Of a stretch of DNA of 57,230 nt, positions 1 to 10,186 are shown one piece after another. The number at the start of each line of letters is the position of its first letter. Positions within the stretch are counted from its first letter, which is position 1. The position numbers were made by a program, and so were the translations under genes. Location: the NCBI GenBank assembly GCA_011089965.1, contig JAANAU010000022.1, positions 1-57,230 of the forward strand, read 5' to 3'. This DNA comes from Magnetococcales bacterium (lineage in GTDB: Bacteria; Pseudomonadota; Magnetococcia; Magnetococcales; Magnetaquicoccaceae). The notes beneath the pieces are model-generated. The model did no database searches. It worked only from the letters and a program-made list of their open reading frames with translations, and had not been told where the DNA came from.

Positions 1-1480
1 AAGCGCTGCCCAGGAAGTGATTCTGCACCGTCAACCGGTCTGATGTACCGTTGAGGGCAATCACCAGATCACGGGTCATCATATTCGTGCCGCTGACACT
101 GCGACCCAAAGTCACCTCCGAAGGCAGCCTGCCCATGATGCGGACGGTATCCACGTTGCCTGACGTTTCGTTGTAGGCACGCACCATATCCTGGCCCGCA
201 CCCGCACCAAACAGCCAGGTATCATTCCCGGTACTGCTGCCCGGCGCGTCAATCTGACTCGACACCCCGTTGCGCAGATCGATGATGTCGCTCGCCGTGG
301 TGGTGGTCACAGCCCCGGAGACCGCAGGAACCAGCATGGCCTGGTTGAACTCTGCCGCACCCCACACCGTACCATCCTCGAACTCGATTCTTTCAATGGT
401 ATAGGCATTACCCAGGAAGTGATTCTGCACCGTCAACCGGTCTGATGTGCCGTTGAGGGCAATCACCAGATCACGGGTCATATTCGTGCCGCTGACGCTG
501 CGACCCAGAGTCACCTCCGAAGGCAGTTTGCCCATGATGCGGACAGTGTCCACATTGCCTGACGTTTCGTTGTAGGCATTCACCATATCCTGGCCCGCAC
601 CAACGCCGAACAGCCAAGTGTCACTGCCAACATTACCACTTGGCCCGTAGATCTGACTCGACACCCCGTTGCGCAGATCGATGATGTCGCTCGCCGTGGT
701 GGTGGTCACAGCCCCGGAGACCGCAGGAACCAACATGGCCTGGTTGAACTCCGCTGCACCCCATACCGTGCCATTGTCGAACTCGATTCTTTCGATGGTA
801 CAAACACTGCCGAAAAAGTGGTTCTTCACCGTCAACCGGTCTGATGTGCCGTTGAGGACGATCACCAGATCCCGGGTCATATTCCCACTTTCAACACTGC
901 GACCCAGGCTCACCTCCGCAGGCAGTTTGCCGAAGATCCGCACGGTATCCGTATTGCCTGCCGTGGCGTCATATTCATACAGCACATCCTGACCCGCACC
1001 GATTCCGAACAGATACGTGTCATCGCCCGTATTGTTTCCCCATCCCGGACCATACACCACAGTGGAGACCTCACTCCTCAGATCGATCACGTCATTGCCG
1101 CTCAAACCATTCCATGAAGCACCGGTCGGCAGTACCGTCTGCGTGGCATCAAACTCAGCCGAACTCCATATCGTTCCGTTGTCGAATACGGCTTTTTCGA
1201 TTTTGAAGTCTTCACCGAGAAAATAATTGAACACGGTCATCCTGTCGGTCGTGCCATTGATCGTGAACACCAGATCCTGGCCCCAACCGGTCGCAGTGGT
1301 GTTGCGGCCAAACGTGATCTGCGAAGGAAGCAGACCGGTCATCCGGAGGGTATCGATGTTGCCTGCGCTATGGTGGTACTCGAGGATCTTGTCCTGGCCA
1401 CTGCCCGCACCAAACAGATAGGTGTCGCTGCCAGCGCTGCCGGAAAGCGTGTCATTGCCCGGACCGCCCACCAGAACATC
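1..1480 (-). repeat. Tandem ~399-405 bp coding repeats in the RTX gene
   Basis: A segment anchored by gatcgatgatgtcgctcg recurs at about 281 and 680, with a more diverged version at about 1081. The period is 399 to 405 bp, or 133 to 135 codons. The two units nearest the window start are almost identical at DNA level, whereas the one near 1081-1480 has diverged. This points to recent unit duplication at the 3' end of the gene. The array continues past the window edge, so copy number cannot be given. Confidence 0.85.
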
Positions 1481-3667
1481 GGCTCCGTTCTCGCCATGCA
1501 GGGTGTCGTTGCCCGCACCGCCTGCCAGGATGTCATCGCCATCTCCTCCGGAAATCTCGTCGTTGCGTCCCGCCCCCACCAGAAAATCCTGTCCAGAGGT
1601 ACGACCAGGCGCAGCATCGCCCGGACCGGCAAAACGCACCGTCCAATGGTTCAGATCTTCCGTGAACGCACCCAACTCGGGGATATGGTCCAATTGGGCA
1701 GCCAGAAATGCCGCACCGTGCCAACCCTGATTCTTGAGGTTTGTCTCCCCCATGACGTTCAAGAACTCGATCAGGTCAATGACCCCGTCGCGTGGATTGC
1801 GCGCAATGGCCGACTCGAAACTCTTTTGCAGGTTCCCGAAATCCGGCACGACTCGACCACCTCGCGATACCAGATCCAACTGGTTCAAATATCCACTGAG
1901 GCGGGTCTCCAACAGCAACGATTCATAGACATCTGCCTTGAACAGTTCATAGGCTTGAGAGATATTGGCACTCTGGGGATCCCAGAGCCGGACACCGATG
2001 ATGCCCGCATTGACATTGAGCGGGGTCATACTGACCATCCCGCCCTGCCCACCATAGGTGAACCCCATGAAGCGTTCGACAATACCCAATTTGCGTACGA
2101 AACTCTCATACTCTGGCGTTCCCTGCACCAGACCATCCAGACTGTAAACAAGACGGACGCCAACGGATGCCAGGGACTCGGCCTGCATCTTGAGCGATTT
2201 CATTTCCGAGGTGTCGGCCCACAACTCCATGAGACGATCCAGCATGGCGAGTTGACCATCGCGCGTGGTCTGCTGTGCATACAATTCGACCCACTCTGCA
2301 AGATCGCTTGACAGACTGATGGCCTCGGACAGATCACGCACCCGCCCGGTTCCGCGCACGTTCGGCAATCTCCTGGCCTGTTCGGTAAGCGGAATCCGGT
2401 CGGTGAAGGTGCTGTGAAAGATGTCGGTCATCAGATCCAGGTTGGCAATCGTACCGTCGCTGGTCTCTTCTCCCGTTGCTCCGGTATTGCCCGTGCGGCC
2501 ATCGGCATAGGTGAAGGTGCCGGCAGCGGTTTGTATGTTTCCACTGCCCAAGTCGATACGCACCGGGATGGAACTGACCCCGATTGCCATGATGCCATGA
2601 TCCGCCAGGGTGGTCAGTTCCGCACTCTGGCTGATGCCATCCTGGTTCAGGTCGCGCCAGATTTGCAGCGCGGCAAAATCACCGTCCTGCTGGTCGATAC
2701 GGCCATCCTGGTTGTCGTCCAACTCCCGCAGCGCATCAAACCCGTCACGGGCCAGTTGACCATCGACTTTCAGGGTGTTCACCCCAAAAAGTTCCCCACC
2801 CGAATCGATGGTGCCGTTCCCATTCCGATCCAGCACCAGCCAGCCGTCATCGGGCCGGATCCATCCGGTTCCCGCTTTCACCCCATCTCCGTCATGATCA
2901 AACACAACGATTGTATCGGCAGCAGTGACCTCAATCCCATCCCCGTCCAGATCGAGAACCAGAGGGTCATTCGGTGGCGGCGGTATAGTGCCTCGCCATG
3001 CGGCATCGGCCCCGTTGCCCCTTTTGGGATTCAACCTCATAGGGTAGTATTCCCACCTTCCGGTATAATCCCCGCCCGAATAGACCGGGAAGTTTCGCAA
3101 CAGGTCGAGTACAGACTGATCCTGATCTAGGCTGGTTGCACAGAATGCCCTGCGGAATTGTCTACGAGCATCCTCGACGCTCAACCCTTCAGGCGTGTTT
3201 CGGATTTCCGAGATCCGACCGGGCGACATACCGACCTGCATTCCCCAATGTGGTTCAACTAACATATCTGGCAATATCTCTGACAAATCGGCGACATTGC
3301 TGACCAATGCTGGTATGGCGGTCTTTGGAATATCAAAGACTTTAGCCGCATCAATGTAACTTCTCTCGATTTGATTGGTATTTAAAAAGTCATCTTTTAA
3401 TATTGTTTGCTCAATATATTGTTTCTGATGTCTTTGAGCCATTGGCATAAACTTTTCCGGATCGCCACCACCCTTCAGATAAAGGTAACCCCCGAGACTT
3501 GCACTTGGGGTCAGCACAGATCCACCAATAATTTTAGTTGCAGCCTTGGCATAGGTGTCACCTGTTTCCTGGTAAATCAATGACCATGCCTCTTCGACTC
3601 TGCCTGCTTCATTCAACAGGCTGGCACGCACAAAAGTATCCTGAATGAAGATTTCATTGCTTGCCAT
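1..3667 (-). CDS. RTX/EF-hand calcium-binding repeat protein (3' end outside window)
   Basis: This reading frame is open from an ATG at 3665-3667 down to the window edge, so at least 1,222 residues are visible and the C-terminus is missing. In order it has an N-terminal region of about 230 residues without a recognised domain, then a block of aspartate-rich EF-hand-like loops (DLDGDGIEV, FDHDGDGVK, LDRNGNGTID, DDNQDGRID, DLNQDGIS), a long middle region, RTX nonapeptides of the GGxGxDxLx type near 1400-1570, and then repeat units of about 133 residues. Each unit ends in a hemolysin-type calcium-binding-related segment (LVxxxNGTxDRxTVxNHF). Such proteins are usually secreted by type I export, but the C-terminal signal cannot be seen. 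The start overlaps the stop of the upstream membrane-protein gene by 14 nt, suggesting coupling. The frame was checked as continuous at several points. Function is unknown: adhesin, surface-layer protein or toxin are all possible. Confidence 0.88.
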   Translation of the reverse strand, partial: MASNEIFIQDTFVRASLLNEAGRVEEAWSLIYQETGDTYAKAATKIIGGSVLTPSASLGGYLYLKGGGDPEKFMPMAQRHQKQYIEQTILKDDFLNTNQIERSYIDAAKVFDIPKTAIPALVSNVADLSEILPDMLVEPHWGMQVGMSPGRISEIRNTPEGLSVEDARRQFRRAFCATSLDQDQSVLDLLRNFPVYSGGDYTGRWEYYPMRLNPKRGNGADAAWRGTIPPPPNDPLVLDLDGDGIEVTAADTIVVFDHDGDGVKAGTGWIRPDDGWLVLDRNGNGTIDSGGELFGVNTLKVDGQLARDGFDALRELDDNQDGRIDQQDGDFAALQIWRDLNQDGISQSAELTTLADHGIMAIGVSSIPVRIDLGSGNIQTAAGTFTYADGRTGNTGATGEETSDGTIANLDLMTDIFHSTFTDRIPLTEQARRLPNVRGTGRVRDLSEAISLSSDLAEWVELYAQQTTRDGQLAMLDRLMELWADTSEMKSLKMQAESLASVGVRLVYSLDGLVQGTPEYESFVRKLGIVERFMGFTYGGQGGMVSMTPLNVNAGIIGVRLWDPQSANISQAYELFKADVYESLLLETRLSGYLNQLDLVSRGGRVVPDFGNLQKSFESAIARNPRDGVIDLIEFLNVMGETNLKNQGWHGAAFLAAQLDHIPELGAFTEDLNHWTVRFAGPGDAAPGRTSGQDFLVGAGRNDEISGGDGDDILAGGAGNDTLHGENGADVLVGGPGNDTLSGSAGSDTYLFGAGSGQDKILEYHHSAGNIDTLRMTGLLPSQITFGRNTTATGWGQDLVFTINGTTDRMTVFNYFLGEDFKIEKAVFDNGTIWSSAEFDATQTVLPTGASWNGLSGNDVIDLRSEVSTVVYGPGWGNNTGDDTYLFGIGAGQDVLYEYDATAGNTDTVRIFGKLPAEVSLGRSVESGNMTRDLVIVLNGTSDRLTVKNHFFGSVCTIERIEFDNGTVWGAAEFNQAMLVPAVSGAVTTTTASDIIDLRNGVSSQIYGPSGNVGSDTWLFGVGAGQDMVNAYNETSGNVDTVRIMGKLPSEVTLGRSVSGTNMTRDLVIALNGTSDRLTVQNHFLGNAYTIERIEFEDGTVWGAAEFNQAMLVPAVSGAVTTTTASDIIDLRNGVSSQIDAPGSSTGNDTWLFGAGAGQDMVRAYNETSGNVDTVRIMGRLPSEVTLGRSVSGTNMMTRDLVIALNGTSDRLTVQNHFLGSA

Positions 3668-4679
3668 AGGAATCTCCGGTGTGAGATGAAATGGAAGTGT
3701 TGGAATCAACGGCCATGGTCGCATCCTCTCTAAAACCATTAAATAATTTTATAAATGCTTGATTCACAAATTCGATCTCATCAAGATATTGTCGCCCGAA
3801 CGAGCCTTCCACCCTGGTATTATGGTGAATATTAGCATAAAAATTGCAACCAGGAAATATTTTAGGCTCTTGTCTATCACACGAAAGGAACATAATAGGG
3901 AAAAAGTTGCGAACCAAAATGAAGCGATCAGCATTATCCCATAATGGTTTTCCTGCTAGTACGGCTTGCAATCCATCCACCTGATAATTGATTCCATTCA
4001 GATTGATCATCCCGGCTTTTTCACCATTACTGATTACATCAATAACATTAGGATGATCATTACCATCTTGTACAAGCAACCTGATGCGACTACCAAACCC
4101 CGGTTCATCGAGCATCTCAGCAGACATTTTTGCGAGCGGCACCATATCCGGATACGAAAAATCGATGGCAACATGCTTCAAGACACCTGGAGATTTGAAT
4201 GAGATACTCCTTACATAGCTTTTAGGTATTCGATAAGCAACACCTCCGATTGTCATGTCATAATAATTGCTTAACAATCGTGGTGCCTCTTGTCGCCAGA
4301 AAAAATAGCCAACCAAGTATGGAATCATCAAAATAAATAGCGTTGCAACAGTTTTTATCGCTCCCAATGGTTGAACAACCGCCTGCTTCCGGAATACAAA
4401 GAAAGCATGCAGAGGGGAAACAATGGTGATCGCGAACCGGATGAATTGCGCTGCAACAAACCCAAAATAAAGCGATTCGCTTGGATGAAACAGAAAGGCA
4501 TTGGCAAACACCATCCGCACATCACCATATTGCGATATTTTTATCATAATAAAACTGCAAATCGAATATATAAAACTTAAAAAAAATGCCAACCCAACCC
4601 TTCCTAAATACATTTGACCCGTTCCAGGTGAAAACCATGAAGCAAGCATAACAACTATTATTTTTATGTATTTTTTCAT
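3654..4679 (-). CDS. Small multi-pass membrane protein, TM2-like N-terminus, coupled to the RTX gene
   Basis: A 341-residue protein starting at MKKYIK, with GGGAAG placed 4 nt upstream of the ATG. A TTG four codons earlier is also open. The N-terminus contains SWFSPGTGQMYLG, which resembles the PGxGQxYxG signature of TM2 or tail-length-type small membrane proteins. Hydrophobic segments follow at about residues 25-45, 65-90 and 105-125, and a soluble C-terminal half of about 200 residues has no family I recognise. Its stop overlaps the RTX start by 14 nt, so the two are probably co-translated, and it may assist secretion or anchoring of the RTX protein. Codon and base use are clearly AT-richer than in gltX and genes beyond it, which suggests acquisition by transfer. 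Confidence 0.72.
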   Translation of the reverse strand: MKKYIKIIVVMLASWFSPGTGQMYLGRVGLAFFLSFIYSICSFIMIKISQYGDVRMVFANAFLFHPSESLYFGFVAAQFIRFAITIVSPLHAFFVFRKQAVVQPLGAIKTVATLFILMIPYLVGYFFWRQEAPRLLSNYYDMTIGGVAYRIPKSYVRSISFKSPGVLKHVAIDFSYPDMVPLAKMSAEMLDEPGFGSRIRLLVQDGNDHPNVIDVISNGEKAGMINLNGINYQVDGLQAVLAGKPLWDNADRFILVRNFFPIMFLSCDRQEPKIFPGCNFYANIHHNTRVEGSFGRQYLDEIEFVNQAFIKLFNGFREDATMAVDSNTSISSHTGDSYGKQ

Positions 4680-5244
4680 AACACTTCCCAAAAATCTGTA
4701 AATGTCATATCGATTAACGGGACACCCCTAAACTTTACAGTTTCTCATGGTCACATCCAAACATCCATAACACCATAATCAGGATAAAAGCAAATTTAGC
4801 GCCAACTTGTTTACATGCAGACCATTTACAATCTTTGTGAAAAATTAAATAAAATCAATCGCCTGTCTTTTGAGATCCGCGCCGTGATTTCAAAAAAATC
4901 ATCCAGGAATCATGCTTTTTTCTCATTTTATAGAAAACAACCACCTTCAGTTTCTCATTTTAATAATTTGTTAAAATCAGGTTTTAATATTATCAACCAT
5001 ATTATAACCATCAAGTGCCAGACTCTGTTGCCGGTATGATCTTTTCGGACTGGATATCCCAGCCGAAAGGGATCGTATTCCTCTTCTGGCTGGCCGATGC
5101 CACCCGACATCTCCTGACCACCTTGCGCTACAAGCAAACCCATGCTGTTTCCTGCACCAGATACCGATCTTGTCGCCACTTCCCGGTCCACAAGATGTTG
5201 AAACAATTATTTTTATCATTTCAGGAAAAGTAGCCGAATCATCG
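4680..5244. other. AT-rich intergenic gap upstream of the RTX operon
   Basis: About 560 bases without a convincing gene. The part from 4700 to 5000 is strongly AT-rich and must hold the promoter for the leftward membrane-protein/RTX operon, but no clean -35/-10 pair stands out. A short palindrome, TTAAAA-tcagg-TTTTAA, lies near 4972-4988. From about 5010 to 5230 the base composition becomes more GC-rich, and a leftward frame reads like eroded coding sequence without a recognisable family. Confidence 0.5.
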
Positions 5245-5417
5245 TCACGGATCGGATCCGGATCCGCGCCCGCAGCGAACAGCCAGCCATCGTTTCCGGT
5301 GCTGCTGCCCGGCTTGCAGATCTGACGCAACACCCCGTTGCGCAGATCGATGAAATCGCTTGCCGTGGTGGTGGTGGTCACAGCCCCGGAGAGCGCAGAA
5401 ACATGCAGACTGCCCAA
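5245..5417 (-). pseudogene. Detached fragment of the RTX 133-aa repeat
   Basis: Read leftward, this stretch encodes SGAVTTTTTASDFIDLRNGV followed by a PGSSTGNDGWLFAAGADPD-like run. It matches the repeat unit at about 200-330 of the RTX gene (SGAVTTTTASDIIDLRNGV, PGSSTGNDTWLFGAGAGQD). DNA identity is also obvious between 5331-5400 and 262-330. One extra GTG/ACC triplet in the threonine run and loss of the neighbouring repeat parts show that it is a remnant and not a gene. It lies just downstream of gltX, 1.6 kb from the start of the intact RTX gene. It is probably the 3' relic of a second RTX gene or of a rearranged copy. Confidence 0.8.
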
Positions 5418-5516
5418 GAAGGGGCAAAGTCGGAATCAAGTACCAAACCGGGCAACCCGAACATCCGGAAACCGTGCAAGAGGTTCCAGACCTGTCACCA
5501 ACCCGCTCAGACAGCC

Positions 5517-6929
5517 TTATCCACACCCACCATCCATCCAGGCCAGACCAGCCTGAAGACGCTGGCAACACTTTTCCCGCCCCAGCATCACCATGGTCTC
5601 GATGATGCCGGGTGAGGCGGCAGAACCGGTCAAAACCACCCGCAACGGTTGGGCCAACTGCCCCATGTTGAGTCCATGGGCAGTCAAAACCTTCTGAAAG
5701 GCGCGCTCGACCCCCTCAAAATGCCACTCTGTCACAGCCGTCACGGCTTGCAACAACGTCTCCAATGGAACACGCATGGATGGAAGAAGATGCTTGCGCG
5801 CGGCCTTCTCTTCATACGGCTGGACCGAATCGATGAAAAGAAACCGACATTTTTGCGCCATTTCCACCATGGTGGCGGCCCGGGCCTGAAACTCCGGCAG
5901 AATGCGGGCCAACTGCTCCACCGAAGGGATGGGATCCACCCCCAGACGACCGAGTTGAAAGGCCAACTCGGGCAGCAACTGGTCCGGCGTGGCGGCCCGG
6001 ATGTGATGGCCATTGATCCACAAAAGTTTGGCACGATCAAAGATCGCGGCAGAGCGGCCCAACTGCCGCACATCGAAAAGCTGCTCCAGCTCGACCATGG
6101 TAAAAATCTCCTGCTCCCCATGGGACCAACCGAGACGGGCCAGATAGTTGTTGATGGCGGTTGGCAAAAATCCCTCCTCCCGGTATTGCAACACCGACAC
6201 AGCCCCGTGCCGCTTGGACAGCTTGGCCCCATCCGCACCATGCAGCAACGGCATGTGGGCATACGCGGGAATCTCCCAACCCATGGCTCGAAACAGATGG
6301 ATCTGACGCGGGGTGTTGCTGATATGGTCCTCGCCCCGGATCACCAGGGTGATGCCCATGTCATGATCGTCCACGGCCACGGCCAGATTATAGGTGGGTG
6401 AGCCGTCGGAACGGACCAGAATCAGATCATCCAGCTCGGAGTTGGCAAAACAGATCTTCCCCTGAATCTGATCCTCCCACTCCACCTCACCCGTATGCGG
6501 GGTTCTGAAACGGATCACATGGGATTCCGGACCCGGCGTGAGATTCCGGTTCCGACAGTGGCCATCATAGCGCGGCTTGTCCCCCACCTCCCGCTGGCGC
6601 TCGCGCACGGCATCCAGCCGCTCCCTGGAACAGGTGCAGATGTAGGCATGACCGGCAGCCAACAGCTCCTGCACCACCGCCAGATAACGCGCCGTATGGT
6701 CAGACTGGAAAGAGGGGGCTTCATCCGGAGCCAATCCCAGCCAACGCAACCCCTCCAGAATCACCTCCACGGCCTCGGGTGTGGAACGCTCGGTATCGGT
6801 ATCTTCGATGCGCAGCAGAAAGGTTCCCTGATGGCGGCGGGTGTGCAGACAACAGAACAGGGCGGTACGCGCCCCACCGATATGCAGAAAACCTGTGGGC
6901 GACGGGGCAAAACGGGTGCGCAGTGTCAT
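5517..6929 (-). CDS. gltX: Glutamyl-tRNA synthetase
   Basis: A 470-residue class I aminoacyl-tRNA synthetase that charges tRNA(Glu) with glutamate in the cytoplasm. The N-terminus reads TRFAPSPTGFLHIGGARTAL, which carries the HIGH-type signature. KLSKRHG, the KMSKS-type loop, lies near residue 240. Length and order fit bacterial GluRS, with a C-terminal anticodon-binding helical part. A start at MTLRTRF is favoured because AGGA lies 8 nt upstream; an ATG three codons earlier is also open. GluRS paralogues that charge tRNA(Gln) in organisms using the amidotransferase route cannot be excluded, since no glnS or gatCAB is visible. It is transcribed leftward and divergently from the SEC-C gene. 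Confidence 0.95.
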   Translation of the reverse strand: MTLRTRFAPSPTGFLHIGGARTALFCCLHTRRHQGTFLLRIEDTDTERSTPEAVEVILEGLRWLGLAPDEAPSFQSDHTARYLAVVQELLAAGHAYICTCSRERLDAVRERQREVGDKPRYDGHCRNRNLTPGPESHVIRFRTPHTGEVEWEDQIQGKICFANSELDDLILVRSDGSPTYNLAVAVDDHDMGITLVIRGEDHISNTPRQIHLFRAMGWEIPAYAHMPLLHGADGAKLSKRHGAVSVLQYREEGFLPTAINNYLARLGWSHGEQEIFTMVELEQLFDVRQLGRSAAIFDRAKLLWINGHHIRAATPDQLLPELAFQLGRLGVDPIPSVEQLARILPEFQARAATMVEMAQKCRFLFIDSVQPYEEKAARKHLLPSMRVPLETLLQAVTAVTEWHFEGVERAFQKVLTAHGLNMGQLAQPLRVVLTGSAASPGIIETMVMLGREKCCQRLQAGLAWMDGGCG

Positions 6930-7084
6930 GATGGCCATCCTGGTAAGAGAGGGGAAACGACTCCGATCTATTTTTTTTCAAGAAAACGATTTTGTCCAGA
7001 CTGGCGTTGCGTCGGTCTCTTGAGTAAGATTCACGTTTCGTTAAAAACAGTCTGATCCCATCCATTGCCATAAGGAGCCGTTCC

Positions 7085-8092
7085 GTGGGTTCACCCATTG
7101 ACCTCAACCAAGCGGAAAACTATGTCGCGGCCTTGATCCAGGCCGTTCAGTTGAACAACGTCGAGGCACTGACCCGCTGGTTGGCCAACGACGACCAGGT
7201 CGATAACGGGCCATTTCACAAATGGTATCGTTATTTTGCCGAACGTCTGATGGCCATGGCCCCCAGGCCCGAACAGGGTTTTGCGGCGCGCACATCCCAT
7301 CTCGTGGCCCCACCCAAAATCGGACGCAACGATCCTTGTCCCTGCGGATCCGGCAAAAAGTACAAGCAGTGTCACCTGGAGTCCGAACAATCGGTGGTCT
7401 GGAAACTGGGATCCCCGACTCCGGTGATCCGCGCCATGGCCACCTCGCAGATCATCCAGAATCTGCATCTGGATGTCCTGGACAACGTTCCTTTGGAAAA
7501 ATGTTCGGCCCTGGCCCTGGCCGAGATGGCGGCAGCCTACCAGAAGGAAGGGGAAACCGATATGGCCTTGACCCTGCTCAAACAGATGCTGGATGGGGAT
7601 CGAGACGATCCGTTCGTTTTGATCGACTACTGGATCGCCCGCTATGCCGAATGGCTGGTGGAGGCGGGTCTGGCCCCGGAAGGGGAACGGTTCCTGTTGG
7701 AAGAGTTCAAGAATCTGCGCAAGGTGGATGCCTGGCAGGTAGCCCAAAAGCTGGCCGCCTTCTACATCGATCAGGGCAATCTGGAGAGTGCGACCAGTTG
7801 GGTGGAGACCGCCCTGAAGGAAAAACCCGACAACCCCTTCAACCACTACCTGAACGGTTTGTTGCGTCATGGTTCCGAACTCTGGGAGCAGGCCATTGCC
7901 GCATATGAACAGGCCATGGCATTGAGCGCCGGCTTCCGCGAACAGGAGCAGGCCTACATGGTTCAACTGGTCAACGAAGCGTTGGAGCGCGCCCGCAATC
8001 GCCAACCTTTGGTCGAAGAAGAAGAGGACAATGCAGAATCCGCCGATCCGGAATCTGAACCGTCGGATCAGGCCATTGAGGAGAAGGGATGA
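7085..8092 (+). CDS. SEC-C motif and TPR-like protein
   Basis: A 335-residue protein with a GTG start chosen because AAGGAG sits 7 nt upstream. Residues around 80-103 form a SEC-C zinc-binding motif ([20 protein letters not shown]), as found at the C-terminus of SecA and in many small accessory proteins. The remainder is alpha-helical with TPR-like periodicity (for example [15 protein letters not shown] and [13 protein letters not shown]), and the C-terminus is acidic ([18 protein letters not shown]). No catalytic domain is visible. A protein-protein or nucleic-acid-associated role is likely but unproven. The stop overlaps the aspS start as ATGA, so the two form an operon. Confidence 0.85.
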   Translation: MGSPIDLNQAENYVAALIQAVQLNNVEALTRWLANDDQVDNGPFHKWYRYFAERLMAMAPRPEQGFAARTSHLVAPPKIGRNDPCPCGSGKKYKQCHLESEQSVVWKLGSPTPVIRAMATSQIIQNLHLDVLDNVPLEKCSALALAEMAAAYQKEGETDMALTLLKQMLDGDRDDPFVLIDYWIARYAEWLVEAGLAPEGERFLLEEFKNLRKVDAWQVAQKLAAFYIDQGNLESATSWVETALKEKPDNPFNHYLNGLLRHGSELWEQAIAAYEQAMALSAGFREQEQAYMVQLVNEALERARNRQPLVEEEEDNAESADPESEPSDQAIEEKG

Positions 8093-9915
8093 TGGAGCGC
8101 AGCCATTATTGCAACGATGTGCGTGAAAGCCTGGAGGGGCAGACGGTCACGCTGTGCGGATGGGTGAACCGCCGCCGCGACCATGGCGGAGTGATCTTTG
8201 TGGATCTCAGGGATCGCACCGGATTGGTACAGATCGTCTTCAGTCCTGACGAACCGGGCACTGCTCATGGGGAGGCCCATGTGCTGCGCAATGAATTCGT
8301 GTTGCAGGTCACAGGCAGCGTGGCCCGGCGCCCTCCGGAGACCGAAAACTGCAAACTGCCCACCGGTCTGATCGAAGTGCGGGTGGCCCGTTTGACGATT
8401 CTCAACAGTGCTGCACCCTTGCCGTTTCAACTGGACGAAGAGGTGAGCGAAGTGGTACGGCTGACCCACCGGTTTCTGGATCTGAGACGTCCGACAATGC
8501 AGCGCAATCTGATGGCCCGCCACCGCGCTCTGCAATCGATCCGCCGCACGTTGGACGACCATGGCTTTCTGGAGCTGGAAACCCCGATGCTGACGCGCAG
8601 CACCCCGGAAGGGGCGCGCGACTATCTGGTGCCCTCCCGTGTCAACCCCGGACAGTTCTATGCCCTGCCCCAGTCTCCGCAACTGTTCAAACAGTTGCTG
8701 ATGATCTCCGGATATGACCGTTATTTCCAGATCACCCGCTGCTTTCGGGATGAAGATCTGCGCGCCGACCGGCAACCCGAATTCACCCAGGTGGATCTGG
8801 AGATGAGCTTCGTGGATCCGGATCAGGTCATGGCCCTGGTTGAACAGGTGGTGTATCGACTGTTCCGCGAGGTGCTGGAGGTGACGCCCGTTTTGCCCTT
8901 TCCCCGTCTCACCTATGCCGAAGCCATGGATCGCTACGGTCTGGATGCCCCGGACACCCGCATTCGCATGCAATTGACCGACTTGACCGACCTGTTGAGA
9001 GACACCGGCTTCAAGGTGTTTGCCCAGGTGGCCCAAATGACCGGCAAACGCGGCCAGCAGGGGGCAATCAAGGTGTTGCGCGTACCGGGCGGGGCAGCCT
9101 TGACCCGCAAGGAGATCGATACCTATACCGAGTTCGTGGGCATCTATGGTGCCAAGGGGTTGGCCTGGATCAAAATCAACGGCCCCTGGCAAGAGGGGGG
9201 CTGGCAATCCCCCATCGTCAAGTTCTTCTCCGCAACCGAACTGGCTGCCATTGCCGAGGCCACCGGCGTACAGGATGGGGATCTGCTCTTTTTTGGTGCC
9301 GACCAGCTCAAGGTGGTCAACGAATCGTTGGGACGGCTGCGGGTCAAGGTGGGTCGAGACTTGAACCTCATCGACGCCGTACCGTTCTCCTTTGTCTGGG
9401 TGACGGAGTTTCCGCTCCTGGAATGGGATGAAGAGGCACGGCGCTTCACTTCGGTGCATCACCCCTTCACCGCACCGATGAGCGAGGATTTTGCCTCCCT
9501 GGAGGCCGAAGGCAATACCGGTGTCGATTCTGTCCGTTCACGGGCGTATGATCTGGTGCTCAATGGCAGCGAAGTGGGCGGCGGCTCCATTCGTATCCAC
9601 GATCCGGCCATGCAACGCCGCATGTTGGAGTTGTTGGATATCGGCGCAGAGGAGGCGGAAGAGAAATTCGGCTTTTTGTTGCATGCCCTGGAGTTCGGCG
9701 CGCCACCCCACGGAGGTTTGGCACTGGGCATGGACCGGTTGATTGCCATGATGTTGGGTGCGGAGTCGATTCGCGATGTGATCGCCTTTCCCAAAACCCA
9801 GAAAGCGGCCTGTCCACTCACCCAGGCCCCGTCGTTCGTGGATGCGGCCCAATTGCGGGAGTTGCATTTGCGCACCCTGCAACGGCCACGGAACGAAACG
9901 GCAACCGCACCCTGA
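8089..9915 (+). CDS. aspS: Aspartyl-tRNA synthetase
   Basis: A 608-residue class II synthetase attaching aspartate to tRNA(Asp). It shows an N-terminal OB-fold anticodon-binding domain ([32 protein letters not shown]), motif 2 ([21 protein letters not shown]), a bacterial GAD insertion domain from about residue 290 to 420, and motif 3 ([15 protein letters not shown]). The length is typical of the long bacterial type. Whether it is discriminating or also charges tRNA(Asn) cannot be decided from sequence alone. It overlaps the SEC-C gene by 4 nt at its ATG. Confidence 0.96.
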   Translation: MMERSHYCNDVRESLEGQTVTLCGWVNRRRDHGGVIFVDLRDRTGLVQIVFSPDEPGTAHGEAHVLRNEFVLQVTGSVARRPPETENCKLPTGLIEVRVARLTILNSAAPLPFQLDEEVSEVVRLTHRFLDLRRPTMQRNLMARHRALQSIRRTLDDHGFLELETPMLTRSTPEGARDYLVPSRVNPGQFYALPQSPQLFKQLLMISGYDRYFQITRCFRDEDLRADRQPEFTQVDLEMSFVDPDQVMALVEQVVYRLFREVLEVTPVLPFPRLTYAEAMDRYGLDAPDTRIRMQLTDLTDLLRDTGFKVFAQVAQMTGKRGQQGAIKVLRVPGGAALTRKEIDTYTEFVGIYGAKGLAWIKINGPWQEGGWQSPIVKFFSATELAAIAEATGVQDGDLLFFGADQLKVVNESLGRLRVKVGRDLNLIDAVPFSFVWVTEFPLLEWDEEARRFTSVHHPFTAPMSEDFASLEAEGNTGVDSVRSRAYDLVLNGSEVGGGSIRIHDPAMQRRMLELLDIGAEEAEEKFGFLLHALEFGAPPHGGLALGMDRLIAMMLGAESIRDVIAFPKTQKAACPLTQAPSFVDAAQLRELHLRTLQRPRNETATAP

Positions 9916-10002
9916 CTTGTTGGCACATTATTTGCTTAATCTTACCGTTCATAAGAGAAAATCACCACCCGTCACGCTTTCTTGACACCTCTTATGCACC
10001 CG

Positions 10003-10027
10003 GCGACCTGGCACCAAACCCGGTCGC
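10003..10027 (+). terminator. Possible hairpin downstream of aspS
   Basis: A stem GCGACC/GGTCGC with a 13-nt loop lies about 90 nt after aspS. It has no T-run after it, so it is only a weak terminator candidate. The rest of the 271-nt gap before the CBS gene holds no recognisable gene. Confidence 0.25.
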
Positions 10028-10186
10028 TGGCAACGGTATTGACGGCAGACAACAGACAGGATCATTTTTTTCAATGACTGGAGCAGCGACAACCCGGTAA
10101 GATGCGCCGATTGGAACATTAGGGAGTCTGCCTTAACCGACTCCAAAGACTGAGACGCCACCTTACACAACACGGATCAATAAACC

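Noticed and set aside
1370-2311. Long rightward open frame opposite the RTX gene
   Set aside because: It is the antisense shadow of the RTX frame, whose EF-hand and RTX motifs and continuous open frame are clear; this frame encodes no recognisable protein.
4955-5206. 83-codon leftward frame upstream of the RTX operon
   Set aside because: Composition is somewhat coding-like, but no family, no ribosome-binding site and mixed AT/GC content; probably eroded sequence beside the RTX fragment.
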